In this document: positions 45,629 through 55,428 of the stretch, piece by piece
Position numbering within the stretch: the first letter of the stretch is position 1
Layout of the letters: every line of letters starts with the position of its first letter
DNA from: Petroclostridium sp. X23
GTDB taxonomy: Bacteria; Bacillota; Clostridia; SK-Y3
DNA length: 64,000 nucleotides
Reading direction: 5' to 3'
NCBI RefSeq assembly: GCF_030013905.1
Contig: NZ_CP124862.1
Coordinates: forward strand, 3,599,051-3,663,050
Program-made: the position numbers and the translations under genes
The notes under the pieces: model-generated
Told to the model about the DNA's origin: nothing
What the model saw: only the letters and a program-made list of their open reading frames with translations
Databases searched by the model: none

Positions 45629-46072
45629 ATGCAGATGAAAATCATGCCCATGGACGGGCAGGATATCGATAGTGTGATGGAGATAGAGCATTTGAGTTTT
45701 AGTATCCCGTGGACAAAGCATTCTTTTGAACAGGAGATTGCCGGCAATAAGCATGCGATATATGTTGTCGCAAAGTGTGATGAAAAAGTAGTTGGCTATG
45801 GAGGAATGTGGAAAGTGATAGATGAAGGCCATATTACCAATATTGCGGTGCATCCTGAATATCGGAGAATGAAAGTAGCCAGTACGATACTGGAGGCATT
45901 GATTTTAATAGCCAAAAATGAAAAGATTGAAAGCCTGACATTAGAAGTAAGAGATAGCAATATACCCGCCCAAATACTCTATACAGGATATGGTTTCAAA
46001 GTAGTAGGAAGAAGAAAAGGATATTATGCGGATAACAATGAAGATGCGTTGCTAATGACATTGGAAATATAG
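45629..46072 (+). CDS. rimI: Ribosomal-protein-alanine N-acetyltransferase RimI
   Basis: This 147-residue GNAT acetyltransferase has IEHLSFSIPWTKHSFEQEI at the start, the acetyl-CoA loop IAVHPEYRRMKVASTILEAL (Q/RxxGxG/A variant RRMKVA), and LEVRDSNIPAQILYTGYGFK. RimI acetylates the amino terminus of ribosomal protein S18 in E. coli. In Firmicutes it usually sits between tsaB and tsaD. Here tsaB is absent and a Lon-type protease separates it from tsaD. AAGGAGAG precedes the ATG. Confidence 0.9.
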   Translation: MQMKIMPMDGQDIDSVMEIEHLSFSIPWTKHSFEQEIAGNKHAIYVVAKCDEKVVGYGGMWKVIDEGHITNIAVHPEYRRMKVASTILEALILIAKNEKIESLTLEVRDSNIPAQILYTGYGFKVVGRRKGYYADNNEDALLMTLEI

Positions 46073-46096
46073 AGAAGAGAGAATAGGGGGAAAACA

Positions 46097-48508
46097 ATGA
46101 AAAGCAAGAAAACTTACGAATTATCTTATGATCAGCTCAGAGACAACTTTGATGTCGAACAGTATGGATTCAATACCACAGAAGAGCTTGAGCCCCTGTA
46201 CGATATTATTGGGCAGGAAAGAGCGGTGAAAGCAACAGAGTTTGGGCTGAAAATTAAAGTCAGAGGCTACAATATTTATCTATCCGGTTTAACGGGAACA
46301 GGTAAAACCAGTTATGCTGAGAACTATATCAAGAAGCTTGCGGCAGCGGAAGCTGCACCCGATGACTGGTGCTATCTTTACAATTTTGATAAACCTACCC
46401 ATCCTATTGCCATCAGCCTGCCGGCAGGAATGGGGAAAGAATTTAAGAAAGATATGGAGCAATTTGTATCCATTATTAAGAATGAAATCCCTAAAGCTTT
46501 CAGCAGTGATGATTATGAAAGAGAAAAAGCTGCTATTGTAAAAGAATTTCAAAATAAAAGGAGTTTACTGGTTGAACAACTAAACGGTGATGCCGAGAAA
46601 GAGAATTTTAAAGTAAATACTACCAATGCCGGCATCTATTTTTTACCTATCATAGATGGAAAGACGCTTACAGAAGATGAGTATGCAAATCTTGATGAAA
46701 AAGAAAAGATAGCCCTTAGAGAAAGATCACAAAAGCTTCAGCTTGAAACGCTAAATATTATTAGGTCTATAAAGAATATTGAAAAAGAAGCACAAGAAAA
46801 GATCAGTGAATGGGAACATAAAATTGCGTTATATGCGGTAGGTATGCATATTAATGATTTAAGGGAAAAATATAAAGAGGTTGATAAGGTACTTTTGTAT
46901 CTTGAAAAGGTACAAGAAGATATTTTGGAAAACTTAGAAGATTTCATGGAAGAAAGTGCGAGTGAAGAGCAGCAGCAGATTGTACTTGTCCCTTCTATGG
47001 CAGGAGAAGAATCAGGCCCTGAAGACAAGTATAAGGTGAATCTGATTATCGATAATAGTGAAGTCAAGGGTGCACCGGTGATAGTGGATTTTAATCCGTC
47101 TTATTATAATCTTATAGGAAGAATCGAATATGAAACCGACCATGGCTCGATGATTACCGACTATACCATGATAAAACCCGGACTGCTTCATCAGGCCAAT
47201 GGAGGGTATTTGATTCTTCAGGCCGATGACATCCTCAGAAATGCTCATTCATGGGAAGCGTTGAAAAGGGCATTGCGCACAAAAAAGATTACAATAGAGA
47301 ATATGCAGGAGCATTTGGGGCTCGCAGCTGTTTCTACCTTGCGTCCGGAGGCTATTTCTTTAAATATTAAGGTGCTTATGGTGGGCAGCTCCGAACTTTA
47401 CCATCTGTTATTGCAGTATGATGAAGATTTCAAAAAGCTGTTTAAGATAAAAGCTGATTTCGATGAAGAGATGGAGAAAAACACCGATAATGTTTTAAAA
47501 TACGCACGTTTTATCGCTTCTTTTTGTAAAAGAGAAGCCGCTCTTTCGTTTGATAAAACAGCCGTATCACGAGTAGTCCATTACAGTTCCAGGCTGGTAG
47601 ATGACCACAGCAAATTAAGCACACGGTTTAACGATATCGTGGAAATATTGGCGGAATCTTCTGTGTGGGCAGCTATAGAAGGAAGCTGCTATGTGAATGA
47701 AAAGCATGTGGATAAGGCGATAAAAGAAAAAGAATTCAGATCCAATAAATATGATGAAAAGCTATTAAAGCTATTAGAAGAAGGCACCATTATGATTGAT
47801 GTCACCGGAAAAGTAGTGGGGCAAATTAACGGTCTCTCGGTATTGGATTTAGGGGATTATGCCTTTGGCAAGCCTTCCAGGATTACGGCAACAACCTACA
47901 TTGGCAAAAGCGGTATCGTCAATATTGAACGGGAGATAGAAATGAGCGGTACATCTCACAGCAAGGGTGTGATGATATTATCAGGATATATTGGGCAGAA
48001 ATATGCGCAGGAAATGCCGCTTGCGCTCACCGCGAGTATTTGTTTTGAACAGCTTTATAGTGGTGTGGACGGGGACAGTGCTTCCAGCACCGAACTATAC
48101 GCGATACTATCCAGTCTATCTGAATTGCCTATCAATCAAGGAATTGCCGTAACCGGATCTGTTAATCAGAAGGGTGAGATACAGCCTATAGGAGGAGTTA
48201 ATCAGAAAATTGAAGGGTTTTTTGAGGTATGCAGACAAAAAGGTCTTACCGGTCGTCAGGGAGTAATGATCCCGCATCAGAATGTAAAAAATCTGGTGCT
48301 TAAAGACGAAGTGCTGTCGGCGATTAAAGAAGGCTTATTTCATGTTTACGCAATAAAGACCATAGATGAAGGAATCGAAATCCTTACCGGATATCCGGCA
48401 GGAGTGAAAGATAAGGATGGAAAATACCCTGAAAGATCAGTAAATTATAGAGTATATGAAAAGCTCAAAAGTTTTGCCAAACAGGTGGCGGTGTTTGGGA
48501 AAGATTAA
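46097..48508 (+). CDS. Lon-family ATP-dependent protease (S16, LonB/YcbZ-like)
   Basis: This 803-residue protein has a P-loop AAA region near residue 55 ([18 protein letters not shown]), a long coiled-coil insertion (residues 185-290), a second ATPase block ([18 protein letters not shown]), and a carboxy S16 protease domain. The catalytic serine lies in [12 protein letters not shown] near residue 660 and the lysine in [14 protein letters not shown] near residue 705. It lacks the LAN domain of classical Lon, matching the YcbZ/LonB-like group. It lies 24 bases after rimI and 19 before tsaD, so all three may be cotranscribed. Confidence 0.9.
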   Translation: MKSKKTYELSYDQLRDNFDVEQYGFNTTEELEPLYDIIGQERAVKATEFGLKIKVRGYNIYLSGLTGTGKTSYAENYIKKLAAAEAAPDDWCYLYNFDKPTHPIAISLPAGMGKEFKKDMEQFVSIIKNEIPKAFSSDDYEREKAAIVKEFQNKRSLLVEQLNGDAEKENFKVNTTNAGIYFLPIIDGKTLTEDEYANLDEKEKIALRERSQKLQLETLNIIRSIKNIEKEAQEKISEWEHKIALYAVGMHINDLREKYKEVDKVLLYLEKVQEDILENLEDFMEESASEEQQQIVLVPSMAGEESGPEDKYKVNLIIDNSEVKGAPVIVDFNPSYYNLIGRIEYETDHGSMITDYTMIKPGLLHQANGGYLILQADDILRNAHSWEALKRALRTKKITIENMQEHLGLAAVSTLRPEAISLNIKVLMVGSSELYHLLLQYDEDFKKLFKIKADFDEEMEKNTDNVLKYARFIASFCKREAALSFDKTAVSRVVHYSSRLVDDHSKLSTRFNDIVEILAESSVWAAIEGSCYVNEKHVDKAIKEKEFRSNKYDEKLLKLLEEGTIMIDVTGKVVGQINGLSVLDLGDYAFGKPSRITATTYIGKSGIVNIEREIEMSGTSHSKGVMILSGYIGQKYAQEMPLALTASICFEQLYSGVDGDSASSTELYAILSSLSELPINQGIAVTGSVNQKGEIQPIGGVNQKIEGFFEVCRQKGLTGRQGVMIPHQNVKNLVLKDEVLSAIKEGLFHVYAIKTIDEGIEILTGYPAGVKDKDGKYPERSVNYRVYEKLKSFAKQVAVFGKD

Positions 48509-48527
48509 AACAAAGGATGATAAACAA

Positions 48528-49562
48528 ATGGAAAAGGACTGTTTAATATTAGGGATTGAGACTTCATGTGATGAGACTTCTGCTGCTGTAGTTAAAAACG
48601 GCAGGCATGTATTGTCAAATATCATCTCTTCACAGATTGACATACATCAAAAGTACGGCGGCGTTGTTCCTGAGATTGCATCCAGAAAACATGTCGAAAT
48701 TATTGATGTTGTGATTCAAGATGCATTGGACAAAGCAGGGGTAACTTTTGACGATATAGATATCATTGGTGTTACGTATGGGCCCGGATTGGTAGGCGCC
48801 CTTCTTGTGGGTGTCTCCGCGGCAAAAGCCCTTGCCTTTGCGTTAAATAAGCCACTGGTAGGCGTTCATCACATTGAAGGACATATTGCGGCTAACTATT
48901 TGGAACATAGGCACTTGCAGCCGCCGTATTTATGCCTTGTTGCTTCCGGGGGGCATAGTCATATTGTACATGTTGAAGATTATAATACTTTCGAAATTGT
49001 TGGAAAAACCAGGGATGATGCGGCGGGAGAAGCATTTGATAAAGTTGCGCGTGTCATTGGATTAGGGTATCCCGGAGGACCTTTGATCGATAAGCTCGCA
49101 AAAGAAGGAAACCGGCACGCAATCAATTTCCCGCGGGTCAGCTTTGAAGACGGAAGTCTGGACTTTAGCTTTAGCGGTGTAAAGACCGCAGTGTTAAATT
49201 ATATCAATAAACTGGAGCAAAAAGGAGAAGCTTATAATCAAGCGGATGTTGCCGCAAGCTTTCAAACTGCGGTAGTAGAAGTATTGGCGGATAAAACCGT
49301 AACAGCTGCCCGGAATGTTGGTGTAGCTACCATTGCGTTGGCGGGTGGTGTAGCAGCGAACAGTGCGCTTCGGCAGGTACTGACAGAAAAGTGTGAACAG
49401 GAAAATATGAAGGTATATTACCCATCGCCCATACTTTGTACCGATAATGCAGCTATGATCGCGTGTGCGGCTTACTATGAGTATATATTGGGAAATCGTG
49501 CGGATATGGATTTAAATGCGATTCCGAATTTAAAATTGGGTGAGCATGCAACTGGAAATTAG
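48528..49562 (+). CDS. tsaD: tRNA N6-adenosine threonylcarbamoyltransferase TsaD
   Basis: This 344-residue protein transfers the threonylcarbamoyl group to A37 of tRNA with TsaB and TsaE. It starts [17 protein letters not shown] and has the metal motif [14 protein letters not shown] near residue 113, [12 protein letters not shown], and the nucleotide site [13 protein letters not shown] near residue 275. AAAGGATG precedes the ATG, which is preferred over upstream in-frame starts inside the protease gene. TsaB and TsaE genes are not in this window. Confidence 0.97.
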   Translation: MEKDCLILGIETSCDETSAAVVKNGRHVLSNIISSQIDIHQKYGGVVPEIASRKHVEIIDVVIQDALDKAGVTFDDIDIIGVTYGPGLVGALLVGVSAAKALAFALNKPLVGVHHIEGHIAANYLEHRHLQPPYLCLVASGGHSHIVHVEDYNTFEIVGKTRDDAAGEAFDKVARVIGLGYPGGPLIDKLAKEGNRHAINFPRVSFEDGSLDFSFSGVKTAVLNYINKLEQKGEAYNQADVAASFQTAVVEVLADKTVTAARNVGVATIALAGGVAANSALRQVLTEKCEQENMKVYYPSPILCTDNAAMIACAAYYEYILGNRADMDLNAIPNLKLGEHATGN

Positions 49563-49603
49563 AATGGAAAATATGTGCATTATTATGTTCACGCTATAAC
49601 AGT

Positions 49604-49720
49604 TTGTCCACAATATGGATATTGTTGAAACATGTATTGTGAATAATGTGGAAAACCTTGGCATGGTTTGTTATATAAGTGTCCGAAGACTGTGGATAAC
49701 TCTGTGGATACTGTGGATTA
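49604..49720. promoter_or_regulatory. DnaA-box cluster
   Basis: Five matches to TTATCCACA/TGTGGATAA with at most one mismatch lie in 117 bases: TTGTCCACA (49604), TGTGGAAAA (49647), TGTGGATAA (49691, perfect), TGTGGATAC (49703) and TGTGGATTA (49712). The last three are in tandem at 9- to 12-bp spacing. AT-rich DNA follows to 49990. The gap 49563-49997 has no gene. Confidence 0.65.
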
Positions 49721-49902
49721 CTTAAAACAAGATATGCACAACTATTAATAACTTATGTTAATAATATGAAAAATATTCCTGGAAAAACTTATGCAGTATT
49801 TAAAATAAAATAAAAAGCTGAAAATGGTATGCCGCCTTATGGTAGATAAGCAAAATAATAAAATTGTTTATGATAAGGGGCATATTTTTTTTATTTTAGT
49901 TA

Positions 49903-49937
49903 TTGACATTGATTGTATAATTGTATACAATTATACA
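49903..49937 (+). promoter_or_regulatory. Promoter with perfect 24-bp palindromic operator ahead of Re-citrate synthase
   Basis: TTGACA (49903), a 17-bp spacer and TACAAT (49926) form a good promoter. A perfect 24-bp palindrome at 49914-49937, with centre TTGTATACAA and outer half TGTATAAT, covers the -10 region. GntR-family regulators of the FadR/FCD group bind such TNGT...ACNA palindromes, and one is encoded at 53049 in the same cluster. Confidence 0.7.
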
Positions 49938-49997
49938 CATAAACATGTATAGTAAAATACAGATATACATATTTGAAAATCGTTAGGGGGTATAAGC

Positions 49998-51371
49998 ATG
50001 TTAGAATTTAGTAAGAAGAGCAATGTATTGGAACAAGCGGCTTATAAATATAGCCTGCAGGATATTAAAGAGCCGAATCTTTACCGTACATTGTTTCCAT
50101 ATGACGAAGTGCCTAAGGTGCCTTTCAATTTTCGTCGAGTTCCCATGAATGTGCCGGAAGAAATATGGATTACAGATACTACATTCAGAGATGGGCAGCA
50201 GTCACGTACGCCGTATAATGCGAAGCAAATTGTTGATATTTTTGATATGCTCCATCGTCTTAGCGGTCCTAAAGGTATTATCAAGCAAACAGAATTTTTC
50301 CTATATAGCCAAAAGGATAGAGACGCGCTAAACCAATGTTTGGAGAGAGGATATGAATTCCCGGAAGTTACTACTTGGATTAGAGCTACTAAAAGTGATT
50401 TTCAGTTAGTGAAAGATATAGGGATTCAAGAGACAGGGATTCTGGTTAGTTGTTCCGACTATCATATTTTTAAGAAATTGAATATGACAAGAAAACAAGC
50501 AGCAGAACATTATTTAAGCGTAGTAAAAGATGCGCTTTCCATCGGTATAAAGCCAAGATGCCATCTTGAAGATATCACCCGTGCAGATTTTTATGGTTTT
50601 GTAGTACCATTTGTAAATGAATTAATGGAACTGTCCAGAGAGGCAAACATTCCTATCAAGATCAGAGCATGCGATACCATGGGGTACGGCGTATCTTATC
50701 CCGGTGTGGCGCTGCCTAGAAGCGTACAGGGAATTATCTACGGTTTGAGACATTATTCGGATGTTCCTGCAGAATTGCTTGAATGGCACGGACACAACGA
50801 TTTCTATAAGGGCGTAAACAATGCTGCTACCGCATGGTTGTATGGTTGTGCAGCAGTAAATTGTTCATTGCTGGGGATTGGAGAGCGGACAGGAAATGTT
50901 CCATTGGAAGCGATGGTGTTTGAATATGCCAGCTTGAGAGGTACGACCGACGGTATGGATACGGAAGTTATTACTGAAATCGCTGAATATTTTGAAAAAG
51001 AAATAGGCTATGAGATTCCCCCGATGACACCGTTTGTAGGCAAGAATTTTAATGTAACAAGAGCAGGGATACATGCGGACGGATTGTTGAAGGATGAAGA
51101 AATATATAATATTTTTGATACCGATAAGCTGTTAAACAGACCGGCGCTGGTAGCAGTAACCAATCTTTCGGGGTTAGCAGGAATCGCGCATTGGATTAAC
51201 AGTTACTATAGGCTTAAAGATGAAGATAAAGTTGACAAGAAAGACCCGATGATTGCGAAAATAAAAGAATGGGTAGATGCAGAGTACGAAAGCGGCCGTA
51301 TTATTGCCATCAGTGACGAGGAATTGGAAGAACTGGTAGAACAATATGCACCGGGAAAATTTAAAAAATAA
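49998..51371 (+). CDS. Re-type citrate synthase
   Basis: This 457-residue enzyme of the DRE-TIM family condenses acetyl-CoA and oxaloacetate to citrate with Re stereospecificity. It has DTTFRDGQQSRTPYNAKQIV near residue 55, ACDTMGYGVSYPG, and the metal HxH in LEWHGHNDFYKGVNN near residue 255, followed by GIGERTGNVPLEAMVF. Length and sequence resemble the Clostridium kluyveri Re-citrate synthase more than homocitrate or isopropylmalate synthases, and the isocitrate dehydrogenase next door supports this. GGGGGT precedes the ATG. A palindromic operator lies over its promoter. Confidence 0.88.
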   Translation: MLEFSKKSNVLEQAAYKYSLQDIKEPNLYRTLFPYDEVPKVPFNFRRVPMNVPEEIWITDTTFRDGQQSRTPYNAKQIVDIFDMLHRLSGPKGIIKQTEFFLYSQKDRDALNQCLERGYEFPEVTTWIRATKSDFQLVKDIGIQETGILVSCSDYHIFKKLNMTRKQAAEHYLSVVKDALSIGIKPRCHLEDITRADFYGFVVPFVNELMELSREANIPIKIRACDTMGYGVSYPGVALPRSVQGIIYGLRHYSDVPAELLEWHGHNDFYKGVNNAATAWLYGCAAVNCSLLGIGERTGNVPLEAMVFEYASLRGTTDGMDTEVITEIAEYFEKEIGYEIPPMTPFVGKNFNVTRAGIHADGLLKDEEIYNIFDTDKLLNRPALVAVTNLSGLAGIAHWINSYYRLKDEDKVDKKDPMIAKIKEWVDAEYESGRIIAISDEELEELVEQYAPGKFKK

Positions 51372-51440
51372 TAATGTACAATGGACAATGTGCAATGGAC
51401 AGTGTACAATGGACAGTGAATAGTGAATAGTGAATAGTTT
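51372..51440. repeat. ACAATGGACAATGT and AGTGAAT arrays
   Basis: Starts right at the citrate synthase stop: GTACAATGGACAATGTGCAA units, then AGTGAAT units. A hairpin GGAACATTCCTTT / AAAGGTGTGTTCC lies at about 51458-51487, and an AGTTCA...TGAACT hairpin at about 51562-51611. Confidence 0.7.
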
Positions 51441-51638
51441 ATAACTGAGTGATGGTGGGAACATTCCTTTAAAAAAGGTGTGTTCCTTGACCTTTTAAAT
51501 TGTCCATCAGGGCAGTATACATTAAAACTGAGAGAACGAAATTAAGGGGTTATTATATTATACAGTTCATGATTCACAGAGTATAGATAGGAGTTTTCTG
51601 TGAACTGTGAACTAATATCAAATGGAGGTTAATTACAT

Positions 51639-52805
51639 ATGAACGAAATGATTGCATCAGCAACAGAGAAATTTGCCAAACTGATAGAAGAACAATTGGA
51701 AAGAATTGAAAAGATGAATCAAGAAAAGGATTTTGTTCAATATGATCAACTGGACAAGATTGTGATTGGTATTGTGGGTGGTGATGGGATCGGACCTGCA
51801 ATTACCAATGAAGCGCATCGTATTCTTGAATTCCTTTTAAAAGAAGAGGTTGATAAGGGTAAAGTTGAGTTTAAAGTCATTGACGGTTTGACAATTGAAA
51901 ATAGAGTGAAAGTAATGAAACCTATCCCTGAAGATGTTTTACAAGAATTAAAAAAATGCCATGTAATTCTAAAAGGTCCTACTACCACACCTAGAGCCGG
52001 TGACCCTTGGCCTAATATTGAAAGTGCGAACGTGGCAATGAGAAAAGAATTGGATCTTTTTGCGAATGTTAGACCTGTAAAGGTGCCTGAAAAAGGAATT
52101 GATTGGACATTCTTCAGAGAGAATACTGAAGGAGCGTATGCTGTTGGCAGCAAAGGCGTTCATGTGAACGATGATTTAGCCATTGATTTTACCGTTACTA
52201 CGACAGAAGGTACCGAAAGAATCGCACGGGCGGCATTTGACTATGCTGTAAAGAATGATAAAAAGAAAGTAACCGCTGTAACAAAGGCAAACGTAGTAAA
52301 AACAACGGATGGGAAATTCTTAAGTCTGTGCCAAAAAGTTGCCAAGGATTATCCGACCATTGAAATGGATGACTGGTATATTGATATCATGACTGCAAAA
52401 CTTGTTGATGAAAAAAGAAGAACTCAATTTCAAGTTTTCATACTGCCCAACTTGTATGGAGATATTTTAACGGATGAAGCAGCAGAATTTCAAGGAGGAG
52501 TAGGCACGGCAGGAAGTGCAAATATCGGAAAACGATATGCGATGTTTGAAGCAATTCATGGCTCTGCTCCCAGAATGGTTGATGAAGGCAGAGCACAGTA
52601 TGCGGACCCAAGCAGCATCATAAGAGCTGGAGTGATGCTTTTAGCACATATAGGATATGTGCAAGAAGCACAAAAACTGGAAAGAGCGCTGGATATTTGT
52701 ATGCATACCGAAAAGAGGCTTGTTGTAACCGGTAGAGATACCGGCGCAACCGGTAATGAATTTGCTGATTATATTATGCAAACCATACAAACAATTGACA
52801 ATTAA
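51639..52805 (+). CDS. NAD-dependent isocitrate dehydrogenase (isocitrate/isopropylmalate family)
   Basis: This 388-residue enzyme oxidises isocitrate to 2-oxoglutarate. It has VGGDGIGPAITNEAHRIL near residue 40, the substrate motif NVRPVKVPEKGIDWTFFRENTEGAYAVG, catalytic residues in KKVTAVTKANVVKTTDGKFL, and the metal site LPNLYGDILTDEAAEFQGGV. TFFRENTEG with SANVAMRKELDLFANVRP favours isocitrate over isopropylmalate, and the neighbouring citrate synthase agrees. An amino-terminal helix of about 40 residues precedes the core. GGAGG precedes the ATG. Aconitase is not in this window. Confidence 0.88.
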   Translation: MNEMIASATEKFAKLIEEQLERIEKMNQEKDFVQYDQLDKIVIGIVGGDGIGPAITNEAHRILEFLLKEEVDKGKVEFKVIDGLTIENRVKVMKPIPEDVLQELKKCHVILKGPTTTPRAGDPWPNIESANVAMRKELDLFANVRPVKVPEKGIDWTFFRENTEGAYAVGSKGVHVNDDLAIDFTVTTTEGTERIARAAFDYAVKNDKKKVTAVTKANVVKTTDGKFLSLCQKVAKDYPTIEMDDWYIDIMTAKLVDEKRRTQFQVFILPNLYGDILTDEAAEFQGGVGTAGSANIGKRYAMFEAIHGSAPRMVDEGRAQYADPSSIIRAGVMLLAHIGYVQEAQKLERALDICMHTEKRLVVTGRDTGATGNEFADYIMQTIQTIDN

Positions 52806-53048
52806 TCATTGACAATTGATAATGCAGAATGAGAGACAAAATTGTAGACAAAGTACTCGACATGGGTTATTATAAAAAAGCAAGAAAAAAAGATTACTAC
52901 TTGTAACCATTGAAAAAGAAGTTTATAATTAAAGTCAGATACTAAGCGGTGAATATAAAATTTTGTTGCATAGAGAATAGAGTGTATGTGGTACAAATGC
53001 TGCATTTTCGGTTCTCGATTCTGCATTAGCTTTGTGAGGGAAGTGTCT

Positions 53049-53729
53049 ATGGGAAAAATCCAAATCGACCAAGATAATGAAAATTATTCATTAAGGGTTA
53101 AAGTATTCAAAGAATTGGAAGAACATATATTAAACGGAAAGTTTCAGCCGGGTGATAGTTTAATTGAAACAAAATTATCCGATGAGTTTGGGGTCAGCCG
53201 TACGCCGATCAGAGAAGCCATCAGGCAGTTGGAACTTGAGGGTCTGGTCAGAACGATTCCCAACAAAGGGGCGGTAGTTCTCGGTGTATCGACAAAAGAT
53301 ATTGAAGATATATATACGATACGCATGTTGATTGAAGGGCTGGCAGCACGATGGGCTGCAGAAAAAATTACGGATGAAGAAATTGAGCAGTTGAAAGAGT
53401 CGGTGGAGTTATCGGAATTTTATACTATTAAGAATGATATGCAGCATTTACAAAAGCTTGATTCGAAGTTTCATGAAATTATCTATGAAGCGTGTAAAAG
53501 CAAGCCGTTAAAGCATACATTATCAACGTTTCATCATTATATCAAAAGAGCAAGAGCGACTTCCTTTGAAACCCCCGGTAGGGCTAAAAAAGCGTTGGAA
53601 GAGCATAAAGCTATTTTGCAGGCAATTATTGATAGAGATGGTGAAAGAGCGCAAAAGCTTATGTATGAGCATAATAAAAATGCCAGCAGCAATCTGATTA
53701 TCCGGAACAAAAACGATAGCAAAAATTGA
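53049..53729 (+). CDS. GntR/FCD-family transcriptional regulator
   Basis: This 226-residue regulator has an amino-terminal winged helix (residues 12-80: LEEHILNGKFQPGDSLIETK, LSDEFGVSRTPIREAIRQLE, GLVRTIPNKGAVV) and a carboxy FCD ligand domain (residues 85-215) with candidate metal ligands in LDSKFHEIIYEA and FHHYIKRAR. It probably senses a tricarboxylic acid or related metabolite and controls the citrate synthase/IDH genes through the palindrome at 49914; this is inferred from location. The ATG follows GAGGGAAG; the frame upstream has no ribosome site. Confidence 0.88.
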   Translation: MGKIQIDQDNENYSLRVKVFKELEEHILNGKFQPGDSLIETKLSDEFGVSRTPIREAIRQLELEGLVRTIPNKGAVVLGVSTKDIEDIYTIRMLIEGLAARWAAEKITDEEIEQLKESVELSEFYTIKNDMQHLQKLDSKFHEIIYEACKSKPLKHTLSTFHHYIKRARATSFETPGRAKKALEEHKAILQAIIDRDGERAQKLMYEHNKNASSNLIIRNKNDSKN

Positions 53730-53735
53730 TGTGTG

Positions 53736-53760
53736 AAAGGCAGTTGAAAAACTGCCTTTT
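53736..53760 (+). terminator. Terminator after gntR
   Basis: AAAGGCAGTT / AACTGCCTTTT stem with a 4-nt loop. Confidence 0.85.
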
Positions 53761-53846
53761 ATGTTACGTAAAGGGAATTGTTTAAAAATACATAGATTAT
53801 TGTATCAACTTCTGCGTATAGTAAACAATATAAATATATGGATATA

Positions 53847-53875
53847 TTGACAAAATATTAACAATAAGTTATAAT
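53847..53875 (+). promoter_or_regulatory. rex promoter with Rex-type operator
   Basis: TTGACA, exactly 17 bp, TATAAT. The first 18 bases, TTGACAAAATATTAACAA, match the clostridial Rex site TTGTTAANNNNTTAACAA except for two bases in the left half. Overlap with -35 and spacer implies autorepression relieved by NADH. Confidence 0.75.
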
Positions 53876-53952
53876 TGAGCAAGATATGTGTACGGTAATA
53901 CAGCATCATAGTAATGTTTTAACGAATGAGATATACAAAGGAGTGATGGCAC

Positions 53953-54588
53953 ATGGATTATGAACGGAAAAAAGTGTCTATAGCAGTCGTCAGAAGACTT
54001 CCAAGGTACTATAGATATTTAGAGGAACTTTTAAGGCATGATATAACACGGATTTCTTCAAAAGAATTGAGTCAGAGAATGGGTGTCACTGCTTCTCAAA
54101 TACGTCAAGACCTGAACTGTTTTGGTGGTTTTGGACAGCAAGGCTATGGATACAATGTAGAATACTTGTATAAAGAGATAGGCAATATCTTGGGACTATA
54201 CAATGGATACAGATCTATTATTATAGGAGCCGGTAATCTTGGACGTGCCTTGGCGAATCATACCAGCTTTGAACGCAGAGGATTTAAATTGGTTGGTATA
54301 TTTGATGTGAACAGGGAAGTGGTAGGAAAAGAAATCCGAGGGATTGCCATTAAGCACTTGGATGAGCTAGAGGAGTATATAAAGGCCAATAAAGTTGATA
54401 TAGGCATTCTTGCCATTCCGAAAGACTCGGTTTCGGAAGTAGCGCAGCGACTGGTTGATCTTGGTGTTAAGGGATTGTGGAATTTTTCATACACTGACCT
54501 AAATATTTCAGGAACGGTTGCGATCGAAAATGTCCATCTCAGTGATAGTTTGATGACTTTATCCTACCAAATTACTGAAGGAAAGTAA
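53953..54588 (+). CDS. rex: Redox-sensing transcriptional repressor Rex
   Basis: This 211-residue repressor senses NADH/NAD+. The winged helix covers residues 1-80 (VRRLPRYYRYLEELL, LSQRMGVTASQIRQDLNCFG, GGFGQQGYGYNVEYL), followed by a Rossmann domain with IIIGAGNLGRALANH near residue 88, and a carboxy swap helix. AAAGGAGTG precedes the ATG. Rex controls fermentation and central carbon genes in Clostridia, which fits its position beside the citrate branch. A Rex-like site overlaps its own promoter. Confidence 0.97.
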   Translation: MDYERKKVSIAVVRRLPRYYRYLEELLRHDITRISSKELSQRMGVTASQIRQDLNCFGGFGQQGYGYNVEYLYKEIGNILGLYNGYRSIIIGAGNLGRALANHTSFERRGFKLVGIFDVNREVVGKEIRGIAIKHLDELEEYIKANKVDIGILAIPKDSVSEVAQRLVDLGVKGLWNFSYTDLNISGTVAIENVHLSDSLMTLSYQITEGK

Positions 54589-54606
54589 AGATAAGGTGGT
54601 TTTACT

Positions 54607-55428
54607 TTGCAGGTCATTGCATTTATAGGACCTAGCGGTTCTGGCAAAAGCTATAGAGCCATGTGGGTTGCACAAGAGAATAACATTAATTATATTATAG
54701 ATGACGGGCTGCTGATTAAGGGCAACCGTGTCCTTGCCGGGTTTTCTGCAAAAAAAGAACAAACACGGCTAGCTTCCGTCCGAAGGGCACTTTTTATTGA
54801 AGGCAATCATGTACAGCAGGTAATGAAAGCCATTGATGAAGAGAATCCGCCGGCGATGCTGATATTAGGAACTTCACAGGGAATGGTGGAGGCGATTGTC
54901 GGCGCATTGAAGCTTCCCGGTATTTCTAGGATTATCCGTATAGAAGACGTTGCTGAAAAGGATGAGATCGAAAAAGCAAGAACACTAAGACGGACTGAAG
55001 GAAAACATGTCATTCCCGTACCAACTTTCGAAATAAAAAAAGATTTTTCGGGATATTTGCTTGATCCGTTGAAGATATTTCGACGTAAAGGAAAGAATGA
55101 AATTCCACAAGTAGTCGATAAATCAGTTGTCAGGCCTACTTTTAGCTATATGGGTAATTACACCATATCCAATCAAGTAATCATTACGATATGTGAATTT
55201 GAAGCCATGAAAATAGCAGGAGTCAAAAAGATTAGTAAAGTATGGCTTCAAAATGATAACCCTGGGTTGGCTATTCATATGGAACTCACATTGGAGTATG
55301 GCAACATATTGCAGGAATTGGCGAAGGAAATACAAGTAACCGTAAGGGATGCTGTAGAGAAATATACGGCTATCAATGTGCTGGCAGTAAATATTACTGT
55401 TAAGTCTTTGGTAGTTCAAGGGAAATGA
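54607..55428 (+). CDS. P-loop ATPase fused to Asp23/Gls24-like domain
   Basis: This 273-residue protein has a nucleotide-binding amino half (MQVIAFIGPSGSGKSYRAMW, Walker A at residues 8-15; LILGTSQGMVEAI as a possible Walker B region). The carboxy half (residues 170-270) resembles the Asp23/Gls24 fold (GNYTISNQVIITICEFEAMK, VTVRDAVEKYTAINVLAVNI). Asp23 proteins form membrane-associated envelope-stress layers; a kinase-like fusion is of unknown function. The TTG start follows AAGGTGG. It lies 18 bases after rex and is probably cotranscribed. Confidence 0.75.
   Translation: MQVIAFIGPSGSGKSYRAMWVAQENNINYIIDDGLLIKGNRVLAGFSAKKEQTRLASVRRALFIEGNHVQQVMKAIDEENPPAMLILGTSQGMVEAIVGALKLPGISRIIRIEDVAEKDEIEKARTLRRTEGKHVIPVPTFEIKKDFSGYLLDPLKIFRRKGKNEIPQVVDKSVVRPTFSYMGNYTISNQVIITICEFEAMKIAGVKKISKVWLQNDNPGLAIHMELTLEYGNILQELAKEIQVTVRDAVEKYTAINVLAVNITVKSLVVQGK

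Noticed and set aside
49563..49997. DnaA-box cluster as the chromosomal origin
   Set aside because: dnaA, dnaN and rpmH are not adjacent, and no repeated DnaA-trio motif was seen; it may still be a regulatory cluster.
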